A DNA stretch of 64,000 nucleotides from Plantago ovata (taxonomy: Eukaryota; Streptophyta; Magnoliopsida; Lamiales; Plantaginaceae). The stretch is taken from the NCBI GenBank assembly GCA_028274465.1, contig CM051455.1, positions 119,015,547-119,079,546 of the forward strand, read 5' to 3'. Below the pieces are notes generated by a model. The model did no database searches and had not been told where the DNA came from. It saw only the letters and a list, made by a program, of their open reading frames with translations. The position numbers were made by a program, and so were the translations under genes. Below, piece by piece: positions 20,130 through 29,434 of the stretch (position 1 is its first letter; each line of letters opens with the position of its first letter).

Positions 20130-21104
20130 CCTTGAAAAATCGTCAGTAAAGGTAACGAAGTAAGGATAACCCCCACGCGCATGGACTTTAAAAGGTCCAC
20201 ATACATCGGTATATATGAACTCTAAGCAGCGAGTGGCACGAACACCTTGTCCAACAAAAGGTTTGTTCGTCATCTTACCCTTAACACATGATTCGCATGT
20301 ACCATATGATTCAAAATCAAATGGTTCTAAGTAGTCCAACTTCCTTAGTCTTTGAATCCGTGTTTCATTGATATGGCCTAGACGACAATGCCATAGATAA
20401 GATGGATTGTTCTTCCTACTTGAAGACGGTTGTTTGTTATGTATTTGAAATAAAGGTAGACTACTTTGCAGAAGAATATATAAACCATTCACTAAGCGAG
20501 TTTTTCCATAATACTGGTCATTTAATGAAAAATAACAAGTATTATTAACAAATCGAAAGGAAAAACCCAAATTGTCTAACAATGGAATGGAAATAATATT
20601 TCTGACAATGGATGGAACAAAATAAACGTTATCAAGTTCTAAACATTGTCCCAAAGGTAAATCTATCTTGCAGCGTCCAACGCGTTTGGCTTCAACTGGA
20701 TTGCCGTTCCCAACATGCAAGTCGATTTCACCTTGCTTGACTAGCCTGTGATCAATTAGCCCCTGCACATTATTACAAATGTGTGAGCCACAGGTTGTAT
20801 CTAATACCCAACCATTGGAGTCAAAAGTAGTCATGTTCATTTTAATAACAAACATACCTGAGCTAGAAGCGGGTGGCTTCTTAGCTTGATCTGCCCTTAG
20901 CTTAGGGCAATATTTCTTCCAATGTCCTTTCTTCTTACAGAAAAGACATTCATCTGTGCGTACCATTCCGCTTCTCTTGAACTTCCTTTTCTGTTTCAGA
21001 CGCTTAGGCTTGTCACTTGAAGTGTCAGCCTTGGCTCTCGACTTTCCCTTACCCTTAGCACCTTTGTTTCTCGGGTTTGGGTTAGACGGTTGCCCAACAA
21101 ACAT
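20130..21104 (-). pseudogene. Copia GH zinc knuckle, protease and integrase N-terminus
   Basis: The frame from 21104 shows a gag zinc knuckle CLFCKKKGHWKKYC, a protease region WVLDTTCGSHIC, the pre-integrase motif YLWHCRLGHINETRIQRL and the zinc-binding integrase part CESCVKGKMTNKPF, followed by DVCGPF and YFVTFTDDFSRYG. This is the standard copia order. The frame runs a little way into the solo LTR by chance. Integrase would insert the cDNA into host chromatin. Confidence 0.82.
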
Positions 21105-21734
21105 GATCTACTTTCCTTCTTAGGAAGAGTTTGATCATATGTCTTCAGCAGATTATGGAGTTCGGGCAGTGTTACGTCCTTCGCATTCATCGTGTAGTTA
21201 ATGATGAATTGCGAATACGAACTCGGCAATGATTGAAGGACAAAGATCACCATGATCTTGTTCTCTAGCTTAACACCGGCATCGACAAGCTTTTCAAAGA
21301 GACCAATCATTTTGAGAACATGTTCAGACATGTTCCCTCCTTCCTCCTTCATTGAGCTTGCATTTGTGTATATCTTTGATCAAATCAAATTCAACACTTC
21401 TAGATGTCGTCTTAAAGAGCGACTCAAGATGCTTCAGCATCTCATACGGCAACATGCTTTCATGTTGCCTCTGCAGCTCATTGCTCATTGCCGCCAGCAT
21501 AATACACTGCGCGGATCTAGCATCCTCAAGATGCTTATCAGACTTTGCCTTGTTGGCTTGATTCCAAGCAGCAACCTGATCGGCAGTCTGATTTTCGGGG
21601 CACACAGGAATGACCTCGTCCAAGACGTACTCAATCTTTTCGTACCTCAGCACCAAACGTATATTCCTGATCCAATCTAGGAAGTTTGGTCCGGTCAAAA
21701 TTTGCTTCTCTAAGACAGCACAGAGCGAGATACT
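20996..21734 (-). pseudogene. Copia GH gag
   Basis: Pieces read TGPNFLDWIRNIRLVLRYEKIEYVLDEVIP, MLAAMSNELQRQHE and HVLKMIGLFEKLVDAGVKL, with LQSLPSSYSQFIINYTMN: the copia gag (UBN2 type) domain. Gag forms the particle shell. The region stops at 21734, where Athila-like E2 starts; the first codons of gag appear to be at 43011-43021 in contig 2. It is broken. Confidence 0.8.
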
Positions 21735-22938
21735 TGATGAACGTGTATTTTACACTTTCATTCGAGTCTTTTTTCACCAATTTAGCTATCCTCTATGTTA
21801 ATTTAGCTATATTTTAGTGCATTTTATTAGAATAGTGTCATGTTTCCCTTTAGTTTGTATTTTACAGGTTTTGGGTGAAAAACGAGGTTTTCCGGGCAAT
21901 TATATTGAAGTAGACAAAGAATTGGTGTTCCGAAGGCCTAATTGAAGTACCTAGAAGATTCCGGATAGAATTGAAGTCTAGGGGTCGAGTCTGAAGGCTA
22001 AAAGGTCACTAGAAGGCAAAAACCGAGTCCGAAAAGGAAAAGAAATCCAAAAACGCGTCGAAAACGCATAAAAAACCGACTGGAGGTCCCGGGCGAGTCG
22101 CCCGGGACGAGGGGCAAATGGCCCCACACCAGGCGAATCGCCCGGTGTGTGGGGCGACTCGCCCCACACCTGCCGAATCACTATATATAGTTGCTCAGTT
22201 TTCTCCGTTTTTCATACTTCCCAGACCTTTTCTCTCACCTTTCTCATTAGTTTTAGGTAGGAATTCTCCAGAGCCTGTTCTGGGGATTCTTAGCTTAGGA
22301 GATACTTTTTCTTAGCATTTTGGAGCTTGTAAGATCGCGATTCTTCGGAGATTGACAACCTTCGGTAACATTGTATCTTACAGTTTTTCTATTTATATTT
22401 ATATATCTTTCAACATGTTTTCATTCAATCTTGCTATGATTTCTGTTGATTGCATGACATCTATGAGTAGCTAAACTTCTCGTTGGTGATAGTATGTGAT
22501 TTCTTAGCGAAGGGTTAATGATTATGCTAATGGCTATATCCCGCATTAGGCTTTGAGTTATTGCTTTATTTCTTTGATCTATCTAAAACCTCTATCTTCG
22601 TAGTGTTGAATAATAACGGAACACAATTTTACAATTCATTGATCAAAGATCTCTATGCAAAACCGGGTACTTCATGCATGATTATTAACCTGCTATGCTT
22701 TGAATGACCATACTATCACCAGCCTCCATTATCTGATAAGAAAAACCTTTGCTAAGTAGTTTGTTGATTTTATATTCTTAAGTTAGATTAGATAAAGCTA
22801 GTTATAGTCCTTAGAGATCGACACTCGAGGTTATTTTACTGCTGCACTACGGTTTTCGTTGTAGTTGTGAATTGTCTTTGGCTCAATACAAATTTATTTG
22901 ATTAACTAGAATCTGACAAGTTCTAAACCAGTTCATCA
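21735..22938 (+). mobile_element. 5' LTR of Athila-like element E2 (family B)
   Basis: The LTR is 1204 bp from TGATGAACGTGTATTTTACA to ACCAGTTCATCA. It has the clearest U3 module in the window, then a TATA box, then a conserved leader-like U5. The primer site starts three bases after it. Confidence 0.92.
22088..22190 (+). promoter_or_regulatory. U3 palindrome array and TATA box (E2)
   Basis: Palindromes are centred at 22097 (CCCGGGCGA/TCGCCCGGG), 22118, 22137 and 22158, spaced 21, 19 and 21 bp. The last has 11-bp arms from 22147 to 22169. TATA box CTATATATAG follows at 22181-22190, about 24 bp after the last centre. This is the likely promoter of the element; the array may bind a dimeric host protein along one face of the helix. 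Confidence 0.75.
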
Positions 22939-22941
22939 AAT

Positions 22942-22959
22942 TGGCGCCGTTGCCGGGGA
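22942..22959 (+). other. Primer binding site, tRNA-Asp type (E2)
   Basis: TGGCGCCGTTGCCGGGGA, 18 bases, complements the 3' end of plant tRNA-Asp and lies three bases after the LTR. Minus-strand DNA synthesis would start here. Confidence 0.88.
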
Positions 22960-23083
22960 CTATACTCCTTTTTTCTGTTTATCTTTTTTATATTTTCAGC
23001 ATTCAATTCCTAGTTGTAGTAGTTTTTATTTTCCTATTTAATCTCTCTCTGATACTCCTTTCCTAGTTTGTTAAAGATAGTGT

Positions 23084-24010
23084 ATGCGACATACACGATC
23101 TAGAGGAACACCGCTTGCTGATTCAATTGCTGAGATCGACAGAGTCTACCACCAAAGAAGGCGACTACTTCGAAGGCGTGAACTAGAGGAAATAGAGGAT
23201 ACCGATTTCTCTGAATCTCTACACAGTCTTTTTAAGGAAATCGACGGAATGGCAGAAGCTAGACCACTGAAAGCATGGGTTCAACCCTCCAAGGATCAAA
23301 TGAGGGGACCGACGATTGTTCTTTCGTCTGCAACTCGTGATCTGGAAATCAAGAACCACGCGTTCCAACAACTTCCGAGGTTCTATGGCTTAGCAAGGGA
23401 AGATGTGATGGGGTACTTGCACGATATCGATGATTTCGTCAACCAACTCCCACGACCGGAGCTGAAATAACAACGGATGAGTTGAGGATGAAGGTTTTTA
23501 CTATGGGGCTTGGCGACAGAGCCAAGTCATGGTTGAGTTCTCTACCAGCGGGCTCGCTGGACACTTGGGAGAAGGTTTTTTCAGCTTTCATGGAGAAATA
23601 CTTCCCTCACACCTTGACTACCGCGCTAAAGGCGCAAATCAATGGGTTCAAACAAGACTATGATGAGACCATCTACACCGCGTTTGAGAGGTTCCAAGAC
23701 CTCATGAACAAGTGCCCTCACCATGGTTTTGAGCTTTCGGATCTAGTCCATCACTTCTACAATGGACTAACGTTCGAGAACCAACAAGTGGTGGATTTCC
23801 AATGCCGTGGCAATATTTGGGAAGAAACCGCAGAAGCCGTCTGGGCGGTTTTCGAAAGGCTTGCTAAGGGGTCGCAATTCAAGGACCCAAGAGCAATGGT
23901 TAGGAGACATGGACCTGAAGCTCCACCTACTCAAGAAGCCCCTATGTATGGGGGGAATGGGGATCGATTCGAGTGCTTTACCAACGAATTGAAGCAAGTC
24001 CTCAAGAGCG
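23084..24010 (+). pseudogene. Athila-like gag (E2)
   Basis: The start MRHTRSRGTPLADSIAEIDR lies about 125 bp after the primer site. Motifs follow in Athila order: FYGLAREDVMGYLHDIDDF, GDRAKSWLSSLPAGSLDTW, FPHTLTTALKAQINGFKQD, TAFERFQDLMNKCPHHGFEL and FYNGLTFENQQVVDF, the retrotransposon gag domain. The zinc knuckle and protease are past the chromovirus insertion and not seen in contig 1. The copy is broken. Confidence 0.8.
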
Positions 24011-24800
24011 TGTAACACCCCGTTTTTTTTAATTATTTAATTACTTATTTAATTATTTATTTAATTATTATTTTATTATTGAATTATTTATTTTAGTTAA
24101 TTAATTATCAGAGTAAATTATTATTCGATAATTAGTTAATTATTTTCGCGTAAGTTAGTTCGTTTCGTTTCGTTTGGATCAAGCTGGACTATCTGATCTG
24201 TTTAGCCTTTCGTTTGGCCCAATTCTTAGCCCAGTCAAGGCCTGTTGACCGGCCCATTAGTAATCTAACCCTAACCCTAGTCAGTATCCCATCTCCTCAT
24301 TCTCTTGCTGCCGTCCAAACCGAAATAGAGAGAAAGAGAGAAATAGAGAAGAAAGAAAGAAAGAAAAGAAAGGAAAGAAGAAAGAGAGATTGACAGTTAC
24401 TGCTGCTGCCTATCTCCGTTCGACCCCATCGCCGCCGCCGGCCGTCCGTTCGACTCCGTTCCGCCGCACCAAGCCGCCATCGCCGTGCCGCCGCCGCGTC
24501 GATCTGTTCGTCTGTGTCGTCGTCCGTTTCGCGCTCCGCCGCCGCAAGCGCGTCCGCCGTTCGTCGCCTGTTCGTCGAGCTCTGTCTATCGATCGATCGA
24601 TCCGTTACGTCTCACGCAAAGCCGCTGCCTGTTCGCCGTTGTCGCCGCGCCTGTGTCGCCGCGGTCTCTGCCTCCGTCCGCGCCGTTCCGCCTGATGATT
24701 CGCCGCCGCCGTTTGATCGATTCCGTATGTCCGTTTGTCTCTCGCCACGCCGCCGATCCCGCTCGCCGCTCCGATCTCGTCCGGCGCGGTCCTTTCTGTT
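24011..24800 (+). mobile_element. C1 5' LTR-derived segment
   Basis: The segment matches the first part of the 3' LTR at 29435. From left to right it has an A/T-rich stretch, site II-like and telomere-box motifs, a GA-rich purine tract (about 24320-24392) and a strongly GCC-rich part with repeated CGATCGAT near 24590. The GCC-rich part produces several overlapping arginine- and proline-rich ORFs, which I take as chance products of composition. I see no clear primer binding site between here and gag. Confidence 0.8.
24214..24392 (+). promoter_or_regulatory. Site II, telo-box and GA tract in chromovirus U3
   Basis: GGCCCAAT (24216), AGCCCAG (24228), GGCCCATT (24251) and AACCCTAACCCTAG (24267-24280) lie within 70 bp, followed by a GA-rich tract. 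Site II (GGCCCA/TGGGCC) next to a telo-box is a known promoter pair of plant ribosomal-protein and cell-division genes. The same cluster occurs at 29635-29703 and, in reverse, in both LTRs of C2. Promoter use is inference. Confidence 0.55.
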
Positions 24801-24889
24801 TCTGGCCTTAGTTCTTTGTTTTTCTGCTCTTTTCTAAGTTAGAGATTCGAGGTTGTTAAATCAACTGCTATGTAGTGCCCTTTGTTAGA

Positions 24890-26425
24890 ATGAGTCGCAG
24901 AAACACTCGTGGTGCCAGCAGCAATGGAAGTGGAGACGATCAGCACGCTGAAAATGGAGACCAAGTGGACCGTATCATCGCTGCTCTGGGGAATTTCATC
25001 GAAACCATTCGCCGCGCTGGAGCACCAGCACCACCTGTTCAGCCATCTCCTCCGCCACCACCACCGATCCAGACCATCGATCAAGCTGCGGAGCGATTCA
25101 CTCGATTCCATCCTGAGAGGTTTGAGGGAACACCAGATGCCCGTAAGGCTGAGCTCTGGATCGAAGGTATGGAGAACTTATTCTCGATCCTGCACTATCC
25201 AGACGAGAGGAAGATCGAGCTTGCTGCTTTCCAGTTCGTGGGAGCCGCCAGGAACTGGTGGAGAACCGTGAATGCAAGATGGAGGCAAGAGGGAGTTGCT
25301 CGTACCTGGGAGAATTTCACCAAAGACTTCATGGACAAGTACGTGCCTCGCCTGGTTCGCGAGAACCGAAGAGACGAATTTCAAGCTTTGGTGCAAGGGA
25401 ACATGGATGTTGCCGACTATGACTCGGAGTTTACCCGGTTACTGAAGTACGTGCCGCATTTCCAGGATGATGAACGAGAGAAGGTTCGTCACTTTGTGAA
25501 GGGACTCAACACTGAGATCCGGTACAGTCTATTTGGGACCAATATGCCTACCTATATCAAGGCTGTCGAAGTTGCCTCCGAGGTAGAGAGTGGTCTCAAG
25601 GAGATCAAGATGGCTGATAAGCCATACTCGAGCAAGAGGAACTACTCTAGTTCTTCTGGGAGCCATGGAGGAGGAAGTCAATCTGGATATAAGAGGGAGA
25701 ACCGAGGAAGATATCAATCTGGATATCAGGCGCCACCGGCGAAGTATTCCCGTACTCAGCATGACAACCGCTCTCGCAACACTGCTGGAGGGTCTGGGCA
25801 GTCGTTCCAGGAAAGGAAGAACTGCAACTACTGTGGAGGAGTGAACCACGATGAGCACAACTGCTGGAAAAGACAGGGCTTATGCTTGGCTTGTGGGAGT
25901 AAGGATCACAAGATTAGCCAGTGTCCGAACCGTCATGCCATTGTCAAGGGAGGAAGGCCAGGAGACTACGCTCTGAGAAATGATGGCAAGGGTACTATGG
26001 CGAAGCCCCGAGTTTTCAGCATAGGCGGTCATGAAGTTCCTGACACCGCAAATGTGGTTGAAGGTACGCTACTGATCGCTCAAACTCCTTCTAAAGCTTT
26101 ATTTGATCCTGGTGCAACGCATTCATTTATTGCTGACGTAATTGCTGAATCACTCGTTTTACCATACAAAGTATTACCCTACGCTTTAGAAGTATGTACG
26201 CCTTTGGGAGCTAGTCTAATCACTAAGAAGTTCGTTGAGCGATGCGAGATTTCCATCCTAGGAAGAACTTTCCCTGCTGACCTTATATTTCTACCTCTAT
26301 CGACCTACGATGTTATTCTGGGTATGGATTGGTTGTCCGAGCACTACGCGCAATTGGATTGTCGAACCAAGGCAATATTCCTGGGAAAACCTGGAGAGGA
26401 GAAAGTTGTAGAAGAGGAAGGATGA
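24890..26425 (+). CDS. Chromovirus gag-protease (C1)
   Basis: The frame is 511 residues from the ATG at 24890 ([17 protein letters not shown]). The capsid domain has [33 protein letters not shown] and [18 protein letters not shown]. Two CCHC knuckles follow near residues 315-355 ([14 protein letters not shown] and [14 protein letters not shown]). The protease has [12 protein letters not shown] near residue 405 and ends [19 protein letters not shown]. It is close in length and order to Tekay/Del gag-protease. It lies just upstream of RT. Confidence 0.88.
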   Translation: MSRRNTRGASSNGSGDDQHAENGDQVDRIIAALGNFIETIRRAGAPAPPVQPSPPPPPPIQTIDQAAERFTRFHPERFEGTPDARKAELWIEGMENLFSILHYPDERKIELAAFQFVGAARNWWRTVNARWRQEGVARTWENFTKDFMDKYVPRLVRENRRDEFQALVQGNMDVADYDSEFTRLLKYVPHFQDDEREKVRHFVKGLNTEIRYSLFGTNMPTYIKAVEVASEVESGLKEIKMADKPYSSKRNYSSSSGSHGGGSQSGYKRENRGRYQSGYQAPPAKYSRTQHDNRSRNTAGGSGQSFQERKNCNYCGGVNHDEHNCWKRQGLCLACGSKDHKISQCPNRHAIVKGGRPGDYALRNDGKGTMAKPRVFSIGGHEVPDTANVVEGTLLIAQTPSKALFDPGATHSFIADVIAESLVLPYKVLPYALEVCTPLGASLITKKFVERCEISILGRTFPADLIFLPLSTYDVILGMDWLSEHYAQLDCRTKAIFLGKPGEEKVVEEEG

Positions 26426-26444
26426 GAAGTTTTTACTGTCTGCC

Positions 26445-27455
26445 ATGGAAGCTAGGAGGCTGTATGTGAAGGGTGCTACCTGCTTTTTGGCGTATCTGAT
26501 CAATAAACCCAAAGATCAGCCAAAAATCGAGGAAGTCAGGGTGGTTAAGGAGTTCAAGGGTGTTTTCCCTGAGAAGCTGGATTCCGTACCCCCTGAACGA
26601 GAGGTGGAGTTTAGCATTGATCTGGTACCTGGCACTGCACCAATATCAAAGTCACCGTATAGGATGGCACCTGCTGAGCTTAAAGAGCTGAAGACTCAAC
26701 TGCAAGATCTGGTGGATAACGGTTTTGTGAGACCTACTTCGTTACCTTGGGGATCACCGGTTCTGTTCGTGAAGAAGAAGGATGGTACTATGAGGATGTG
26801 CATCGACTATCGAGGCTTGAATCAAGTCACTGTCAAGAACAAGTACCCCCTGCCCCGTATTGAGGAACTTTTCGATCAGTTGGAAGGTTCGAAGGTTTAC
26901 TCAAAGCTTGATCTGCGACAAGGCTATTATCAAGTTAGGGTAAGGGAAGAAGACATACCTAAGACTGCCCTAAACTCGAGGTATGGTCATTACGAGTTCG
27001 TAGTGATGCCGTTTGGCCTTACGAATGCCCCGGCTGTGTTCATGGATTTGATGCACCGAGTTTTTCAGCAGTATCTAGATCAGTTTGTTGTTGTTTTCAT
27101 CGATGACATTCTCGTTTACTCAAAATCTGAAGAGGATCATGAGAAACATCTTCGAATTGTCTTGGAAACTCTTCAGAACAACAAATTGTATGCCAAATTC
27201 AGCAAGTGTGAATTTTGGCTAGATAAAGTAGCCTTCTTAGGGCACATTATCTCTGGAGAAGGTTTAGAGGTTGACCCATCGAAGATTGAGTCGATAGTCA
27301 ATTGGAAGAGACCTGAATCTGTCACTGAGGTGAGGAGTTTTCTTGGTTTGGCTGGTTACTATCGCCGTTTTGTGAAGGATTATTCGAAGATAGCTGGACC
27401 CTTGTCCTCATTAACAGGGAAAAATCCTAAGTTCGTATGGAGTGACAAGTGTTAG
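26445..27455 (+). CDS. Chromovirus reverse transcriptase (C1)
   Basis: The frame shows [55 protein letters not shown] with a catalytic Asp, [16 protein letters not shown] and the active-site [11 protein letters not shown] near residue 220, then [17 protein letters not shown] and [13 protein letters not shown]. All RT blocks of the Ty3/gypsy type are present and well preserved. Confidence 0.88.
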   Translation: MEARRLYVKGATCFLAYLINKPKDQPKIEEVRVVKEFKGVFPEKLDSVPPEREVEFSIDLVPGTAPISKSPYRMAPAELKELKTQLQDLVDNGFVRPTSLPWGSPVLFVKKKDGTMRMCIDYRGLNQVTVKNKYPLPRIEELFDQLEGSKVYSKLDLRQGYYQVRVREEDIPKTALNSRYGHYEFVVMPFGLTNAPAVFMDLMHRVFQQYLDQFVVVFIDDILVYSKSEEDHEKHLRIVLETLQNNKLYAKFSKCEFWLDKVAFLGHIISGEGLEVDPSKIESIVNWKRPESVTEVRSFLGLAGYYRRFVKDYSKIAGPLSSLTGKNPKFVWSDKC

Positions 27456-27482
27456 GAAAGCTTCGAGGAGCTGAAGAAGAGG

Positions 27483-29423
27483 TTGACCACTGCCCCGATA
27501 CTAGCTCTTCCCGAGGGAAGCAACGACTTTATGGTCTACACCGATGCCTCAAAGGAAGGTTTGGGTTGTGTACTGATGCAACGAGAAAAGGTGATCGCAT
27601 ATGCTTCGAGAAAACTGAAGCCATATGAAAGAAATTACCCAACCCATGACCTTGAGCTAGCTGCTATAGTCTTTGCTTTGGGAAAGTGGAGACACTATCT
27701 TTATGGTCCTGAGTTCACTATCCTCACGGATCATAAGAGCTTGAAGTATGTGTTTACTCAAAAGGAGTTGAACATGAGACAACGACGATGGATGGAGTTT
27801 CTGGGCGATTACACCTGTACCATTCGATACCATCCTGGTAAGGCCAATGTGGTCGCTGATGCCTTAAGTCGTAGGGTACACGTGTCAAATCTCGAAGTAT
27901 CCAAATTGTCATGTATGTTCGCCAATATCACTTTGAGATATGAGTTGGCAGGAAAGATTCTTGAGGCTCAAGAGCATGACGAAGAGCTTCAAGATATCAA
28001 GGCACATATTACTGAGCCTCGAAATGCGAAATTCTCTATTGATGAGAATGGAGCCCTAAGGTTCCAGGGTAGATTGTGTGTGCCTTCTGATGAAGAGCTT
28101 AGACGATTAATTTTGGAGGAAGCTCATAAGTCTAATTATTCGATGCATCCTGGAGGAAACAAGATGTACGAGGATTTGAAGAAGGTTTACTGGTGGACCT
28201 ATATGAAACAAGATGTTGCACAGTTTGTGCAAAGTTGCTTGGTCTGCCAACAAGTGAAGGCTGAGCACCAGAAACCGGGAGGTTTACTACAGCCACTCGA
28301 GATTCCACAGTGGAAATGGGAGATGATCACTATGGATTTTGTGACTGGTTTACCGGTAGCTAGGGGTGGTTTTGATAGTGTTTGGGTTATTGTCGATAGA
28401 TTGACAAAATCGGCACATTTTCTACCCGTTAAAACCACCTACACATCCGAGAAATTAGCTGAAGTCTACCGCAATGAGATAATCAGGCTTCATGGCACTC
28501 CAGTGAGCATTGTCTCCGATAGAGATCCAAAGTTTGTCTCGAGATTTTGGAAGCAAGTACATGAAGGCTTAGGTACTAAGTTGAATTTTAGTACCGCAGC
28601 ACATCCGCAGACGGATGGTCAATCCGAAAGGACCATTCAAACTTTAGAAGATCTTCTGAGATTGTGTGTGCTAGATCACCAAGGAAGCTGGGCACAGCAT
28701 TTGCCATTGGTGGAGTATGCTTATAACAACATTTATCAAGCATCGATTGGTATGGCACCGTTCGAGGCGCTGTATGGTCGGAAGTGTAGATCACCACTGT
28801 ATTGGGATTTGGAGGACCGAGTTTCTACACCAGTAGCTGGAGAGAGGACTCTCAACGAGATGATACAAGAAACCTTGGAAAAGGTTAGACTTATCCGATA
28901 CCGATTGAGAACTGCTCAAAGTCGACAAAAGAGTTACGCCGATAACCGTAGACGAGATTTGGAATTTGAAGCGGGTGATTTTGTCTTTCTCAAGCTATCT
29001 CCGAGAAAGGGAATTGTTCGTATGGGTCGTCGAGCTAAGCTGAACCCTCGATATGTGGGTCCATACGAGATCATTGAGAGAGTTGGCATTGTAGCTTATC
29101 GGTTGCAACTGCCCACTACTATTACTGGAATTCATAATGTATTCCATGTATCTCAATTGAAGAGGTATTATCCGGATCCGTCTCACGTGATTCAACCCGA
29201 GGAAGTGACCATTGAGGAGGATTTGTCCTACGTGGAGCAACCGGTTCGTATTCTTGACCAGAAGGTACAACAGCTCCGTAATCGGCAAATCAAGCAAGTA
29301 AAGGTGATGTGGAGAAATCATCAGTATGAGGAAGCTACCTGGGAAAGCGAGGATGACATGCGCCGGCAGTATCCCGAGCTCTTCAACTTTTCAGGTGCGA
29401 ATTTGGGGACCAAATTCTTTTAA
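27483..29423 (+). CDS. Chromovirus RNase H, integrase and chromodomain (C1)
   Basis: The 646-residue frame opens with RNase H ([44 protein letters not shown]). Integrase follows with a zinc-binding H...H...CLVC region near residues 220-260, catalytic pieces [16 protein letters not shown] and [14 protein letters not shown]. The end has [16 protein letters not shown] and a chromodomain ([11 protein letters not shown] to [24 protein letters not shown]). The chromodomain marks the chromovirus clade and is known in other chromoviruses to steer insertion to marked chromatin. Confidence 0.9.
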   Translation: MTTAPILALPEGSNDFMVYTDASKEGLGCVLMQREKVIAYASRKLKPYERNYPTHDLELAAIVFALGKWRHYLYGPEFTILTDHKSLKYVFTQKELNMRQRRWMEFLGDYTCTIRYHPGKANVVADALSRRVHVSNLEVSKLSCMFANITLRYELAGKILEAQEHDEELQDIKAHITEPRNAKFSIDENGALRFQGRLCVPSDEELRRLILEEAHKSNYSMHPGGNKMYEDLKKVYWWTYMKQDVAQFVQSCLVCQQVKAEHQKPGGLLQPLEIPQWKWEMITMDFVTGLPVARGGFDSVWVIVDRLTKSAHFLPVKTTYTSEKLAEVYRNEIIRLHGTPVSIVSDRDPKFVSRFWKQVHEGLGTKLNFSTAAHPQTDGQSERTIQTLEDLLRLCVLDHQGSWAQHLPLVEYAYNNIYQASIGMAPFEALYGRKCRSPLYWDLEDRVSTPVAGERTLNEMIQETLEKVRLIRYRLRTAQSRQKSYADNRRRDLEFEAGDFVFLKLSPRKGIVRMGRRAKLNPRYVGPYEIIERVGIVAYRLQLPTTITGIHNVFHVSQLKRYYPDPSHVIQPEEVTIEEDLSYVEQPVRILDQKVQQLRNRQIKQVKVMWRNHQYEEATWESEDDMRRQYPELFNFSGANLGTKFF

Positions 29424-29434
29424 GGGGGGAAGAG
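29422..29434 (+). other. Polypurine tract of C1
   Basis: AAGGGGGGAAGAG directly precedes the 3' LTR start TGTAACACC. The same tract is beside the C2 3' LTR at 51928-51940 in reverse. Confidence 0.85.

Larger units (their letters stand above)
13935..21734 (-). mobile_element. Ty1/copia element GH, 3' part (contig 1)
   Basis: The element carries a 3' LTR (13935-16052), polypurine tract, RNase H, RT, integrase, protease and gag on the minus strand. It is interrupted by a solo family A LTR (18688-20124) and stops at 21734 where Athila-like E2 starts. The flank GATGC at 13930-13934 has its partner beside the 5' LTR at 39416-39420 in contig 2. The copia lineage is uncertain (Tork/TAR/Angela-like features). 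It looks broken by two insertions and few smaller changes. Confidence 0.85.
21735..24010 (+). mobile_element. Athila-like element E2, 5' part with LTR, PBS and gag
   Basis: The 5' LTR, primer site and gag lie in order. The left flank ATACT (21730-21734) matches, in complement, the flank AGTAT of the E3 3' LTR at 43017-43021. Gag is interrupted at 24010 by chromovirus C1, at the same base as in E3. The rest of this copy is not in contig 1. Together these facts suggest E2 and E3 are two versions of one insertion. Confidence 0.85.

Noticed and set aside
24267-24280. Telomere or interstitial telomeric repeat
   Set aside because: There are only two CCCTAA units and they are part of the LTR in every copy; a telo-box fits better.
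24390-24837. Three overlapping arginine/proline-rich ORFs, repeated at 29813-30242, 51026-51556 and 56409-57031
   Set aside because: They lie in the GCC-rich part of the chromovirus LTR, overlap in several frames, and arise from base composition; no domain or codon bias supports them.
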